Positions 55,849 to 64,000 of a stretch of DNA of 64,000 bases are shown one piece after another. The stretch is from Paenibacillus foliorum (lineage in GTDB: Bacteria; Bacillota; Bacilli; Paenibacillales; NBRC-103111), in assembly GCF_013141765.1 (NCBI RefSeq), contig NZ_WHOD01000067.1:124001-188000 (forward strand). Reading direction: 5' to 3'. How positions within the stretch are numbered: the first letter of the stretch is position 1; every line of letters starts with the position of its first letter. Made by a program: the position numbers and the translations under genes. The notes below the pieces were generated by a model, which was not told where the DNA came from, ran no database searches, and saw nothing but the letters and a program-made list of their open reading frames with translations.

Positions 55849-57315
55849 CTACCTGAAAATAGGTCCCTTAATCCCGTCTTCAAGTAAGGGGGCTTGCGGT
55901 TGCTGCTGGGAAGGACTTGGAGCCTCTTGCCCTTCAGGGACTCCGGAGTGATTCCTTGCAATCACTGTAGGCTGAGCTGAGTAGGTATCGCGTGAGATGC
56001 GCTCTTGGCTTACGGTCACGCCGTCCTTCATCTTATAACGGAACGTTTCCACTATATAACCGGGCTTGCCTTCGCTAATTTTCTCTTGCTTCCCGTTAGG
56101 CAGTGTTGGGTTCACCACGTATTTGATCGGGGAGGGCAAGGTTTGAACTGTTTTTGACTCAATGGTATAGGTCAGATCGGATGGGATTTGCCCAAATAAC
56201 TTAACGGTGATCTTTTGTTCATCTGTCGAAGTGCGGATTAGCAAGTAGTTGGGAGTGCTGTTGCGGAACTTGAAATTAATATATCCACTGGCAAAGGTAG
56301 CATCTTGACCTAATGGTACGTAGCTGACCGGCAGCGAATGATTACGACGTTCAACAATATCAAGACCTGCGCGCAGCACAGCGTTATAGAGGGTGGTAGA
56401 AACTTGGCAGATACCGCCTCCTATACCTGGTACAAGCTTGCCGTTCAAAATAACCGGGGCCTCCTTAAATCCAAACTTTTGTTCCGTTTCTGCAATATAG
56501 GTTGCATAGTCGAAAACATCACCAGGCTTTAGGATCAGATCGTGGATGGAAGATGCGGTGGAACGGATGTTATGAATGCGTCCTTCTGCATTTTGCAGAA
56601 AAGCGGTAGTAAATTCACTGATTTTGCGCTCCACCTTCTGAGATTGCAGTGTACGGACGGTAATCTTAGGCTCCTCCTTAATAAAGGGCAAGGCGATTAC
56701 TGGGGGTGCCTCTCCCTTCCCCGTCACCGCCTCTATAGGAAGGATAACTCCCTCTAACTGCTTCAATAGCTCTTGCTCATTGATTCGCATAACCGGAATT
56801 TCAGGAACGTAGCTGACAGTATCATTGGGGCCTATGATTCTTTGAGCGTCCAGGGGCTGTGCCTCATAAAGGGCAGGAAAACCCCTTTTCAGCGTCTGCT
56901 GCAGTAAGGATGCATTCATGTTGAAGGGGAGCGTCCACTTTTGATCGCGCAGCTTCCATCGATATACGGCCCGTTGAAAAGGAGAGCCTGATCGCAGCGG
57001 TTCGAGACGAGCTATCAAAGGCTGAAGCGGGATATCCAATCCCAGCTGCTCCATCGTCCAATCGGCAGGCTGCAAAGTGACATTAGGCTGCGCACTGATC
57101 AGACGAACGGTCTGCTTCAGCATCAGCTCTCTTTTATGCAAAAGTTGACGCTCAAACTCAGGAAGAGGAGTGCCGCCTACATTCCAATTATTTATGGTTA
57201 GCCCATTGGGAAGCTCGTCGCGCAATCCATACCAGGCCATTGAAGCGCAGGCGGACGCAGCAAAGAGCAGCAAGCCAAGTAGGAGAAAACGAAGGGGATT
57301 ACGATAACGCACCAT
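55849..57315 (-). CDS. VanW-family protein with C-terminal G5-like domain
   Basis: 488 residues, minus strand, start ATG at 57315 after AAAGGAGACG. One N-terminal membrane helix or signal (LRFLLLGLLLFAASACASMA), a peptidoglycan-binding-like region to about 250, the VanW domain with PGDVFDYATYI, GGGICQVSTTLYNAVLRAGL and RRNHSLPVSYVPLGQDATF, and a G5-like beta segment near residues 400-455. Likely extracytoplasmic wall-linked. The tail is Pro/Gln-rich. Function of VanW proteins is not known. Confidence 0.85.
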   Translation of the reverse strand: MVRYRNPLRFLLLGLLLFAASACASMAWYGLRDELPNGLTINNWNVGGTPLPEFERQLLHKRELMLKQTVRLISAQPNVTLQPADWTMEQLGLDIPLQPLIARLEPLRSGSPFQRAVYRWKLRDQKWTLPFNMNASLLQQTLKRGFPALYEAQPLDAQRIIGPNDTVSYVPEIPVMRINEQELLKQLEGVILPIEAVTGKGEAPPVIALPFIKEEPKITVRTLQSQKVERKISEFTTAFLQNAEGRIHNIRSTASSIHDLILKPGDVFDYATYIAETEQKFGFKEAPVILNGKLVPGIGGGICQVSTTLYNAVLRAGLDIVERRNHSLPVSYVPLGQDATFASGYINFKFRNSTPNYLLIRTSTDEQKITVKLFGQIPSDLTYTIESKTVQTLPSPIKYVVNPTLPNGKQEKISEGKPGYIVETFRYKMKDGVTVSQERISRDTYSAQPTVIARNHSGVPEGQEAPSPSQQQPQAPLLEDGIKGPIFR

Positions 57316-57553
57316 GGGATACGTCTCCTTTTTCTTCGAACTGAGTCATTGACAAGCCATGCCGTACGAATTATGTATATGCAGTGCCTAAAGGAAGTTT
57401 CCTATATAAAAATAATTGAAGGGGTTGTTCCAAAAAAGCCTTCTAAAATTCGCACAAAATGTGAAAAAATGTTGAAATATTTTCGAAACGAAGGATTTTA
57501 CCTATTTATGTCGAAAGGTTATAAGCTAGTTCAAAAAATCAGGATGTGATATT

Positions 57554-58240
57554 GTGATCGAAATGAACGATGTATGGAAAACGTATCCCGATGGAAGCAA
57601 TGCGCTGAGAGGGATCAACGTAAAAGTGGACCGCAATGAATTCTTGTATGTCGTAGGGCCGTCAGGCGCAGGAAAATCGACATTCATGAAATTGATTTAT
57701 AGAGAAGAACGGCCAACTAAGGGGAGTATTTTCGTCAATGGATTTAATCTGGAGAAATTGAAGCAGCGGAAAATTCCGTATGTACGCCGCAATATCGGCG
57801 TTATTTTTCAAGATTATCGTCTTTTACCGAAAATGTCTGTGTTTGAAAATGTCGCTTTTGCCATGGAAGCTATTGAGGCACCCAAGAAAATTATTAAGAA
57901 GCGCGTGCTTGAAGTGTTAGAGCTGGTAAAGCTGAGGGAGAAGGCGGGCTCTCTGCCAACCCAGCTATCCGGAGGGGAGCAGCAGCGCGTAGCTATTGCA
58001 CGTGCGATTGTTAACAATCCGGCCGTGATCATTGCGGATGAACCGACAGGAAATCTAGACCCCGACACATCATGGGGAATTATGAAGCTGATGGAGGAGA
58101 TTAACTTCCGCGGCACAACCATCATTATGGCAACGCATAACAAAGAAATTGTCAATACGATGCGCAAGCGGGTGCTTGCCATTGAGCAGGGCCAAATAGC
58201 CCGTGATGAAGTAAGGGGTGAATACGGCTATGAGGATTAG
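57554..58240 (+). CDS. ftsE: FtsE, cell division ABC ATPase
   Basis: 228 residues from GTG 57554 (AGGATG eight bases upstream). Walker [16 protein letters not shown], signature [15 protein letters not shown] and Walker [16 protein letters not shown] are intact. With FtsX it activates cell-wall hydrolases during growth or division. Overlaps ftsX by 11 bases. Confidence 0.95.
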   Translation: MIEMNDVWKTYPDGSNALRGINVKVDRNEFLYVVGPSGAGKSTFMKLIYREERPTKGSIFVNGFNLEKLKQRKIPYVRRNIGVIFQDYRLLPKMSVFENVAFAMEAIEAPKKIIKKRVLEVLELVKLREKAGSLPTQLSGGEQQRVAIARAIVNNPAVIIADEPTGNLDPDTSWGIMKLMEEINFRGTTIIMATHNKEIVNTMRKRVLAIEQGQIARDEVRGEYGYED

Positions 58241-59147
58241 CACAGGGTTCCGCCACTTACGCGAAGGCGGGAAGAATGTGGTCCGTAATGGCTGGATGTC
58301 ATTCGCATCAATGAGCTCGATAGCCATCTCGTTATTTGTATTAGGTGTTTTTTTGCTGCTGACCTTGAATGTAAACTATCTTGCTCAGCAAATTGAGCAG
58401 CAGGTTGAAATTCGTGTCTACCTGGAAGTGAACACTCCGAAGGAGCAGGTGCAGCTTTTACAGAATCAGATTGTGACCTTATCCATGGTAGACAAAGTGA
58501 AATTTGTATCAAAGGAAGAAGGGCTAATCTATTTAAGAGAGAAGCTTGGTGATAGCGGAAAACAGCTGCTTGAAGGGTTTGATGGAGAGAACAATCCTTT
58601 GAACGATTCATTCACAATAGAAGTTACGGAACCGCGTGAGGTTGCAAGCGTTGCTGAGAAGATTAGTGCTATGAATAACAGTTTCCCAACCAAGCCTATT
58701 TATCGCGTCAGCTATGGACAAGGAACGGTAGAAACCATGTTCAAGGTAACCGAAATCGTACGTTATACGGGTCTCATTCTAGTAGTGGGGCTGGCTTTGA
58801 CGGCGATGTTCCTTATTTCCAATACGATCAAGCTTACAATTGTCGCAAGACGCCGCGAAATTTCGATAATGAAGCTGGTTGGAGCTACGAATTCTTTTAT
58901 CCGTTGGCCGTTTTTTATTGAAGGAGCGCTGCTAGGGATTATCGGTTCGGTAATACCCGTGGTTATTCTGTTGTACGGCTACTGGCAGTTAATGGAGTCT
59001 ACCCAGCTGGATTTGAACTTGCTTATGATCAAGCTGCTGCCATTTGAACAGGTTAACTACACGATATCAGGGCTGCTGCTCGGAATTGGAATTATGATTG
59101 GAATATGGGGAAGCACATTGTCGGTTCGCAAGTTTTTACGGGTGTAA
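58230..59147 (+). CDS. ftsX: FtsX, cell division ABC transporter membrane subunit
   Basis: 305 residues from ATG 58230 (AAGGGGTG nine bases upstream). Membrane helices at SMSSIAISLFVLGVFLLLTL, ILVVGLALTAMFLISNTI and two more at the end flank an extracellular loop of about 130 residues. RRREISIMKLVGATNSFI is the family motif. It relays the ATPase state to an outside hydrolase, the next gene. Confidence 0.95.
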   Translation: MRISTGFRHLREGGKNVVRNGWMSFASMSSIAISLFVLGVFLLLTLNVNYLAQQIEQQVEIRVYLEVNTPKEQVQLLQNQIVTLSMVDKVKFVSKEEGLIYLREKLGDSGKQLLEGFDGENNPLNDSFTIEVTEPREVASVAEKISAMNNSFPTKPIYRVSYGQGTVETMFKVTEIVRYTGLILVVGLALTAMFLISNTIKLTIVARRREISIMKLVGATNSFIRWPFFIEGALLGIIGSVIPVVILLYGYWQLMESTQLDLNLLMIKLLPFEQVNYTISGLLLGIGIMIGIWGSTLSVRKFLRV

Positions 59148-59174
59148 TAAACGGATCGGGGAGGAAATGAAAAG

Positions 59175-60425
59175 TTGAAAAAGTCTCTTCTGTCTCTAAT
59201 CGTAACATCAGGATTGGTAGGAACACTTATTGTACCGCAGTTTGCATTCGCTCTGACTGCAACGCAGAAGATCGAGCAGCAGATAACCCAGCTGAAAAAA
59301 ATGCAAACAACCGCTCAGCAAAAAGCTAACGAAGCGCAATCCGAAATAAGCAAGGTTCACCAGGAAAAGCAGCAGGCAACCTCAGATATTACTTCATTGC
59401 TCAGTCAAATTGAGGCAACGAACCTGAAGCTCAATGAGCTGAATACCCAACTTAAAACGGTAAAGGATACGCTGCAAGAAACAGGCCAACAGCTGGAGGA
59501 AGCTGAAACGCGCGTTGAAACAAGAGATAAGTTGCTGAAATCAAGGGTTCGTCTCATGTATATGAACGGAGTTGTTTCTTATGCAGACGTCCTGCTCAGC
59601 TCAACGAATTTTGGCGATTTCTTGGATCGTTTGAATGCTTTAAGGGCTATTGTAGATCAAGATAAGAAGATATTGGAGTCCAATCAGAAGGACCGTATCA
59701 TGATAGCGGACAAGCAGGAGCAGGTTCAGAAGCAACTGGATCAGGTTAAGGATCTTTATAGTCAGACAACGGTTGTTAAGGCCGACTTGGTGACGAAAGA
59801 GAAAGAAAGAGAAGTTAAAATAGCTAGCCTCTCCAAAAAGGAGAAGGAACTAGAGGACATAAGCGAGGATCAGGAGAAAGTATTGCTTGAGTATGCGCGC
59901 AAAGCATCCGCCTTGGCTGCTGAGAAACGCAAGGCTAGTGAGGAAGCAGCTAGAGCGGCGGCTGCGGCAAAAGCCAAGAAGGAAGGCGGAACGGCTCCAG
60001 CCGCGAGCTCGACCCCTGCGTTCACAGGCGGCAGGATGGGTTACCCATTGGCGAAGGTTTCGCCTATGACCTCCGATTTCGGGACGCGCTCTGATCCATT
60101 CACCGGCAAGAAAGCGACTCATAAAGGGATTGACCTCGGTGCGCCCAACGGAACCTCCATATTAGCTGCAGCTGATGGCGAAGTGATCGTTGCTTCCTGG
60201 TGGGGCGGATACGGGAATTGTGTTATTATTGATCATGGCAACGGTGTATGGAGCTTGTACGGCCATATCCGCAACGGTGGAACCGATGTGGAAAAAGGCG
60301 ATACGGTAAAAAGAGGACAAAAAATAGCAGAGGTCGGATCAACTGGTGAATCGACCGGTAACCACTTGCATTTTGAAGTTCGGATTAACGAAAATCCGGT
60401 AGATCCTAAACCGTATTTGAAGTAA
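59175..60425 (+). CDS. Murein hydrolase activator/M23 endopeptidase (EnvC/CwlO-like position)
   Basis: 416 residues from TTG 59175 (GGGGAGGAAATG before it). Signal peptide LLSLIVTSGLVGTLIVPQFA ending near AFA, a long coiled coil (about 30-255) that would contact FtsX, and an Ala/Lys-rich linker, then an M23 (LytM) domain with HKGIDLGAPNGT and HLHFEVR, so both zinc motifs are present and it may be an active endopeptidase. Directly after ftsEX, as CwlO is regulated by FtsEX in B. subtilis. Confidence 0.88.
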   Translation: MKKSLLSLIVTSGLVGTLIVPQFAFALTATQKIEQQITQLKKMQTTAQQKANEAQSEISKVHQEKQQATSDITSLLSQIEATNLKLNELNTQLKTVKDTLQETGQQLEEAETRVETRDKLLKSRVRLMYMNGVVSYADVLLSSTNFGDFLDRLNALRAIVDQDKKILESNQKDRIMIADKQEQVQKQLDQVKDLYSQTTVVKADLVTKEKEREVKIASLSKKEKELEDISEDQEKVLLEYARKASALAAEKRKASEEAARAAAAAKAKKEGGTAPAASSTPAFTGGRMGYPLAKVSPMTSDFGTRSDPFTGKKATHKGIDLGAPNGTSILAAADGEVIVASWWGGYGNCVIIDHGNGVWSLYGHIRNGGTDVEKGDTVKRGQKIAEVGSTGESTGNHLHFEVRINENPVDPKPYLK

Positions 60426-60524
60426 CTTTGAAATAATGGCTGTTAATAATTTCAAATAGCTTGTCATATACTAAACGGACGGCCAGTCGATAAGGTAAGT
60501 AGCAAAGGCGGTGTATACAAAGCA

Positions 60525-61973
60525 ATGACATTTAAAGGACGTACGGTTTTGGCATTTATTTTGTTGGCTATGTTCGCCAGCAGCATTATGACGCTAACGA
60601 TTGTGCATCCATCGATTTTTGCTTCAGTAGGTGGAGAGAGCAGCACGGCGACCGTGAAGTCCGGCTTGAGTACCAAGGATTTGAATAAAATCGCCACCAC
60701 GTACCAGCTGATTGACAGCAAGTTTTTATCGCAAATCGACCGTGATAAGGTAGTTAACGGAGCGATTAACGGTATGCTGTCGGCGTTGGATGACCCTTTT
60801 ACAGTCTATATGGACCAGAAAGAAGCGAAGCAGTTTGACGAGAGCATCACTTCTTCGTTTCAGGGAATTGGGGCTGAGGTTTCCTCGGAAGACGGCAAGG
60901 TAACTATCATGGCGCCTATCAAAGGCTCTCCGGCTGAGAAAGCGGGATTGCACACGCATGATGTGATCCTTTCGGTAAATGGCGAGAAGCTCGATGGATT
61001 GACGCTGAACCAAGCGATCATGAAAATTCGCGGACCGAAGGGTACGCAGGCGAAGCTTGAAATTGTACGGCCTGGCTCACCCGAGCCTATTCAGATGATC
61101 GTTGTACGAGACGATATTGATGTTGAGACCGTCTATGCGGAAATGATGCAGGGTAATATCGGTAAAATCGAGATTCGCCAGTTCTCCAGCAACACGTCCA
61201 AACGATTCAAAGACGAGCTAAAAGGTCTTGAAGCCAAAGGGATGAAGGGGTTAATCATCGATGTTCGGAACGATCCGGGCGGTCTGCTGTCCGCTGTTGT
61301 AGAAATCGTCGAACCTTTTGTGCCTAAAGGCAAGCCCATTGTGAAGATTGAGAACCGCAAAGGTGAACAGGAAGATACGCCATCTCAGGGTACGGGTAAG
61401 AATTACCCTGTCACCGTTTTGATTAACAAAGGTAGCGCCAGCGCTTCAGAGATACTGGCTGGAGCCTTGCATGACTCTAGCGGCAGCAAGCTGATCGGTG
61501 AAACGACCTTCGGTAAGGGTACGGTTCAAGTAACCTTCGAGAAGGAAATGGCCGATGGCAGCAATATTAAGATGACCGTGTACAAGTGGCTGACGCCAAA
61601 TGGTACCTGGATTCATAAAAAAGGCATTTCACCGGATATCGCGGTCGAACAACCTGCTTTTTTCAAGGTAGCGCCTTTGAGTAAGAAAACGACTCTGAAG
61701 CCGGATACCAATAGTGAGGACGTTAAAAATTTACAAACCATGCTGACGGGGCTAGGACTAACTCCTGATCGTACAGACGGTTATTTCAGTGATAAAACGG
61801 CATTAGCTGTCAAGGCGTTTCAACGGATGCAAAGCCTGCCGATTACAGGCGAGGTTGACGTAGAGACAGCCAACCGGATTGAAAAAGCGATTCTGAATGA
61901 AATCAAAGATCCCAAAAATGATCTGCAGCTAAAAGCGGCGACGCAGCACCTGCAATCTGTAATGCCTAAGTAG
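60525..61973 (+). CDS. ctpB: C-terminal processing peptidase (CtpB, S41 family)
   Basis: 482 residues. N-terminal membrane anchor (TVLAFILLAMFASSIMTL), PDZ domain (about 110-190, VTIMAPIKGSPAEKAGLHTH), S41 protease domain with catalytic serine in NKGSASASEILAG near 306 and lysine in TTFGKGTVQVTF near 330, and a C-terminal peptidoglycan-binding region. CtpB of B. subtilis helps release sigma-K in sporulation. Located as in Bacillus, before the MinJ gene. Confidence 0.93.
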   Translation: MTFKGRTVLAFILLAMFASSIMTLTIVHPSIFASVGGESSTATVKSGLSTKDLNKIATTYQLIDSKFLSQIDRDKVVNGAINGMLSALDDPFTVYMDQKEAKQFDESITSSFQGIGAEVSSEDGKVTIMAPIKGSPAEKAGLHTHDVILSVNGEKLDGLTLNQAIMKIRGPKGTQAKLEIVRPGSPEPIQMIVVRDDIDVETVYAEMMQGNIGKIEIRQFSSNTSKRFKDELKGLEAKGMKGLIIDVRNDPGGLLSAVVEIVEPFVPKGKPIVKIENRKGEQEDTPSQGTGKNYPVTVLINKGSASASEILAGALHDSSGSKLIGETTFGKGTVQVTFEKEMADGSNIKMTVYKWLTPNGTWIHKKGISPDIAVEQPAFFKVAPLSKKTTLKPDTNSEDVKNLQTMLTGLGLTPDRTDGYFSDKTALAVKAFQRMQSLPITGEVDVETANRIEKAILNEIKDPKNDLQLKAATQHLQSVMPK

Positions 61974-62068
61974 AGCCCAACCAGGGAGAACAATGGATTT
62001 TATAATCCAATAGTTGGATGGGAATGTTTGTAAAGAGCAGGAAATTGAATAAGCAGCGTCGAAAGAGT

Positions 62069-62099
62069 AAGAAGGTTGGATTCATCCAGCCTTCTTTTT
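62069..62099 (+). terminator. Terminator after ctpB
   Basis: AAGAAGG...TGGA (62069-62080) pairs with TCCA...CCTTCTT with one G-T pair around TTCA, followed by TTTTT. Confidence 0.85.
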
Positions 62100-62234
62100 C
62101 TAATATTAGAATTTATAAGTTTTCAGCGGAGCTGAACAATTCTGATATTGTTATCGCTAAGACACGAATGTATCTTCACCGAAAATGCTTCGAATTGGAG
62201 CTTTTCTTAATGTACCTAAAGAAGGAGCAGTCCA

Positions 62235-63530
62235 ATGATCGTGTTCATGGAAGTGGCACAAAGAGGGCTTCAGGCCCTGCTTCAATTGTTCATGCATCCG
62301 TTTTATTATGTAGGCATTTTATTTGTCATCTTGCAATATCGCAGGCAAATATTATTCGAACGCAAATTATTTCATACGAAGCTGCATTCCTTATTAACCG
62401 AAACGTGGCGAGCGTTATTATGGGGTTGGATCGGTGGGTTAACTGCTTCTGCAGCCATGGCTGCTGTTGGAGCTACCATTCAAGCTGATGCGGTACTCTT
62501 ACTATGGGTCTTATCGCTGCTGCTGCTTTTCATTCGTGTGAGATTTTTATGCTGGGCTTATGCTATTGGGATTATTGGTGTCCTGCAAGTGGTATGCGGC
62601 GCGTTTGCCTCAAGGCTGGAGCCGACATCGGGGATAATGGCATGGTTTATGAACACGCTGCTCAGTTTGAATATGCCGTCCTTACTTGCGCTTATTGCAA
62701 TCCTTCATCTTATTGAAGCGTTGCTAGTGAGGCAGCAGGGGGCTAAAACAGCTACGCCGATGTTTTATGCAAGCAAGCGGGGGAAAATAGTCGGCGGCTA
62801 TAATATGCAAGGGTTCTGGCCGGTTGTGTTATTCTTGCTAGTCCCGCTGCAGGGAGGAAGTGGCATTCCGTTGCCATGGACACCTCTAGTGGGTGGAGGG
62901 CTGTGGAACGGTGGCTGGACTATTATAAGCTTCCCTGTCATGATCGGCTTCGCTGAGATGACTATGTCTCGGTTGCCGCAGGAGAAGGCGCGCCTTTCCG
63001 CGAAGCTGTTGGCTTTATACGCCTGCTCCGTACTGCTGTTGGCCTTCTTGGCCTATGTGTGGCCGGTATTGACCGTGGTTGCTTCCTTAGGCTGCATACT
63101 GCTTCATGAGGGTCTACGGGTTTACAGCAGGTGGGATGAGTCGAAGCGAATCCCCTATTATGTTCACGACCAGCGTGGGCTGAGGATTCTGGGCATCTTG
63201 CCTGGCAGCGCAGCGGCTGAAATGGGACTGACTGCAGGGGAAGTCATACACAAGGTGAATGGGATTGCGGTAATGACGAAGCAGGAGCTGTTTCAAGCGA
63301 TGCAGCAGAACCCGGCATTTTGCAAGCTTGAGGTGCTTAATTTAGCGGGGGAAAGCAAGTTTCTGAAGCGTGCATTGTTTTCCGACGAGCATCATCAATT
63401 AGGCATTATATTAGCGCCTGACCAAGATGCCATGTATTATGCGGAAGAGAAGCAATCGCACATATTTTCATACTTTGGTAGAAAGCTCGTAGGGGTTTTT
63501 AGCAACCGATCTGGCAGCAGACCTATGTAG
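62235..63530 (+). CDS. minJ: MinJ-like PDZ membrane protein, division site topology
   Basis: 431 residues from ATG 62235 (AAGGAG before it). Seven or so membrane segments and a C-terminal PDZ domain (about residues 300-385, RGLRILGILPGSAAAEMGL). In B. subtilis MinJ (YvjD), next to ctpB, links DivIVA to MinD at poles and septa. Size and topology agree (397 residues there). Assignment from synteny and layout; a short N-terminal extension differs. Confidence 0.75.
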   Translation: MIVFMEVAQRGLQALLQLFMHPFYYVGILFVILQYRRQILFERKLFHTKLHSLLTETWRALLWGWIGGLTASAAMAAVGATIQADAVLLLWVLSLLLLFIRVRFLCWAYAIGIIGVLQVVCGAFASRLEPTSGIMAWFMNTLLSLNMPSLLALIAILHLIEALLVRQQGAKTATPMFYASKRGKIVGGYNMQGFWPVVLFLLVPLQGGSGIPLPWTPLVGGGLWNGGWTIISFPVMIGFAEMTMSRLPQEKARLSAKLLALYACSVLLLAFLAYVWPVLTVVASLGCILLHEGLRVYSRWDESKRIPYYVHDQRGLRILGILPGSAAAEMGLTAGEVIHKVNGIAVMTKQELFQAMQQNPAFCKLEVLNLAGESKFLKRALFSDEHHQLGIILAPDQDAMYYAEEKQSHIFSYFGRKLVGVFSNRSGSRPM

Positions 63531-63593
63531 GCAGGGGTACAGCTTTAATAACACTTAAGTTATTTTACCGCTCAAACGCATGAGCTTGCACAC

Positions 63594-63626
63594 AAAAAGA
63601 ACCGTCAGGATTGACGGTTCTTTTTT
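63594..63626. terminator. Bidirectional terminator between minJ and the MotB-like gene
   Basis: AGAACCGTCA (63598-63607) and TGACGGTTCT (63612-63621) pair across GGAT, flanked by A and T runs on both sides, as expected between converging genes. Confidence 0.9.
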
Positions 63627-63670
63627 ATGAAGATTAAAGCGAATCATCTATATGTGAGGTGAAGGGCTGA

Positions 63671-64000
63671 TTAATTCGATTCACGCAGCACAACGATTTC
63701 AACGCGTCGGTTTTTGGCGCGGTTTTCCAAAGTATCGTTTCCGGCAACAGGGCGTGTATCTGCATAGCCAGAAGACATGAACTTTTTCGGATCTAGCCCA
63801 GCCGTATTAATGAAGTAGCGAAGCACCGATAGTGAACGCTCGTTTGAAAGTCCCCAGTTGTCCCTGTATAAGGACCCCGTTGCCAAAGGTAGGTTATCCG
63901 TGTGACCTTCAATGCTGATCGTTGTATTCAAGGTCGGGAAGAGAGTGGCCAGTTGGTTTAAAATGGGGAATGCTTCTTTTTTTAGCTCGGCTTTACCAAG
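63671..64000 (-). CDS. C-terminal part of a MotB/OmpA-domain protein (5' end outside window)
   Basis: The frame is open to the window edge; only the last 109 residues are seen. The OmpA peptidoglycan-binding fold is clear: ISIEGHTDNLPLATGSLYRD, NWGLSNERSLSVLRYFI and KNRRVEIVVL. MotB-type stator proteins end this way. No partner MotA is visible; it may lie beyond the window. The TTG at 63931 is internal. Confidence 0.85.
   Translation of the reverse strand, partial: LGKAELKKEAFPILNQLATLFPTLNTTISIEGHTDNLPLATGSLYRDNWGLSNERSLSVLRYFINTAGLDPKKFMSSGYADTRPVAGNDTLENRAKNRRVEIVVLRESN

Noticed and set aside
57349-57549. 66-residue + strand frame before ftsE
   Set aside because: No ribosome binding site and it covers the probable promoter region of ftsE.
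62018-62488. 156-residue frame overlapping the minJ start
   Set aside because: Wrong frame relative to MinJ-like coding, crosses the ctpB terminator hairpin, and shows no domain.
1-64000. CRISPR arrays, tRNA or rRNA genes, riboswitches
   Set aside because: Looked for regularly spaced repeats, cloverleaf-like segments and T-box/riboswitch leaders; none were convincing by eye.

Overview
The window reads as a chromosomal segment of a motile, endospore-forming-type Gram-positive bacterium of the Paenibacillaceae (Paenibacillus-like). The backbone order yvyF-flgM-flgN-flgK-flgL-yviE-fliW-csrA-hag-flaG-fliD-fliS-fliT, then csp, hpf, secA, prfB and, further on, ftsE-ftsX-M23 hydrolase-ctpB-minJ, is the order known from Bacillus subtilis. 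An SLH-domain surface protein, copper-amine-oxidase-type stalk domains and strong AGGAGG-like ribosome binding sites point the same way. The assignment is inference from gene order and protein families; no rRNA or tRNA lies in the window.

Region 1 (1-12059): late flagellar genes on the + strand, ending in a strong terminator. The fliW-csrA-hag order and a near-perfect CsrA-binding hairpin in the hag leader imply the FliW/CsrA partner switch that matches flagellin synthesis to export. The flagellin is 940 residues, about three times the B. subtilis size, and its centre looks like five degenerate modules. Two small proteins (123 and 29 residues) in this block are unrecognised.

Region 2 (12060-18380): cold-shock protein, long ribosome hibernation factor, SecA, release factor 2 with its programmed +1 frameshift, and a YitT-family membrane protein. 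A cluster of three DnaA-box-like sequences precedes the cold-shock gene.

Region 3 (18592-42611): surface polysaccharide locus. It opens with a PHP-type tyrosine phosphatase, an SLH surface protein, a Wzz-like chain-length protein, a BY-kinase and a 4,6-dehydratase. From about 26.2 kb the DNA becomes clearly AT-rich and holds a priming sugar transferase, several glycosyltransferases, Wzy polymerase, pyruvyltransferase-family protein, Wzx flippase, a decayed IS4-like transposase, a NodB deacetylase with a leucine-rich tail and an acyltransferase. This looks like an acquired Wzx/Wzy-dependent exopolysaccharide cassette.

Region 4 (42612-46718): a MacB-type ABC transporter with a lipoprotein, a 43-residue protein on the minus strand (with a decayed relative 3.4 kb upstream), and a secreted protein with two stalk domains.

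Region 5 (46860-55675): complete arginine pathway from N-acetylglutamate onward, argCJBDFGH, with a double ARG box before argC. An exact 100-bp-period tandem repeat sits directly before argB and probably supplies its ribosome binding site.

Region 6 (55676-64000): a second, denser DnaA-box cluster, a VanW-family protein on the minus strand, then ftsEX with an M23 hydrolase, CtpB and MinJ (cell division and wall remodelling), and the end of a MotB/OmpA-like gene on the minus strand running off the window.
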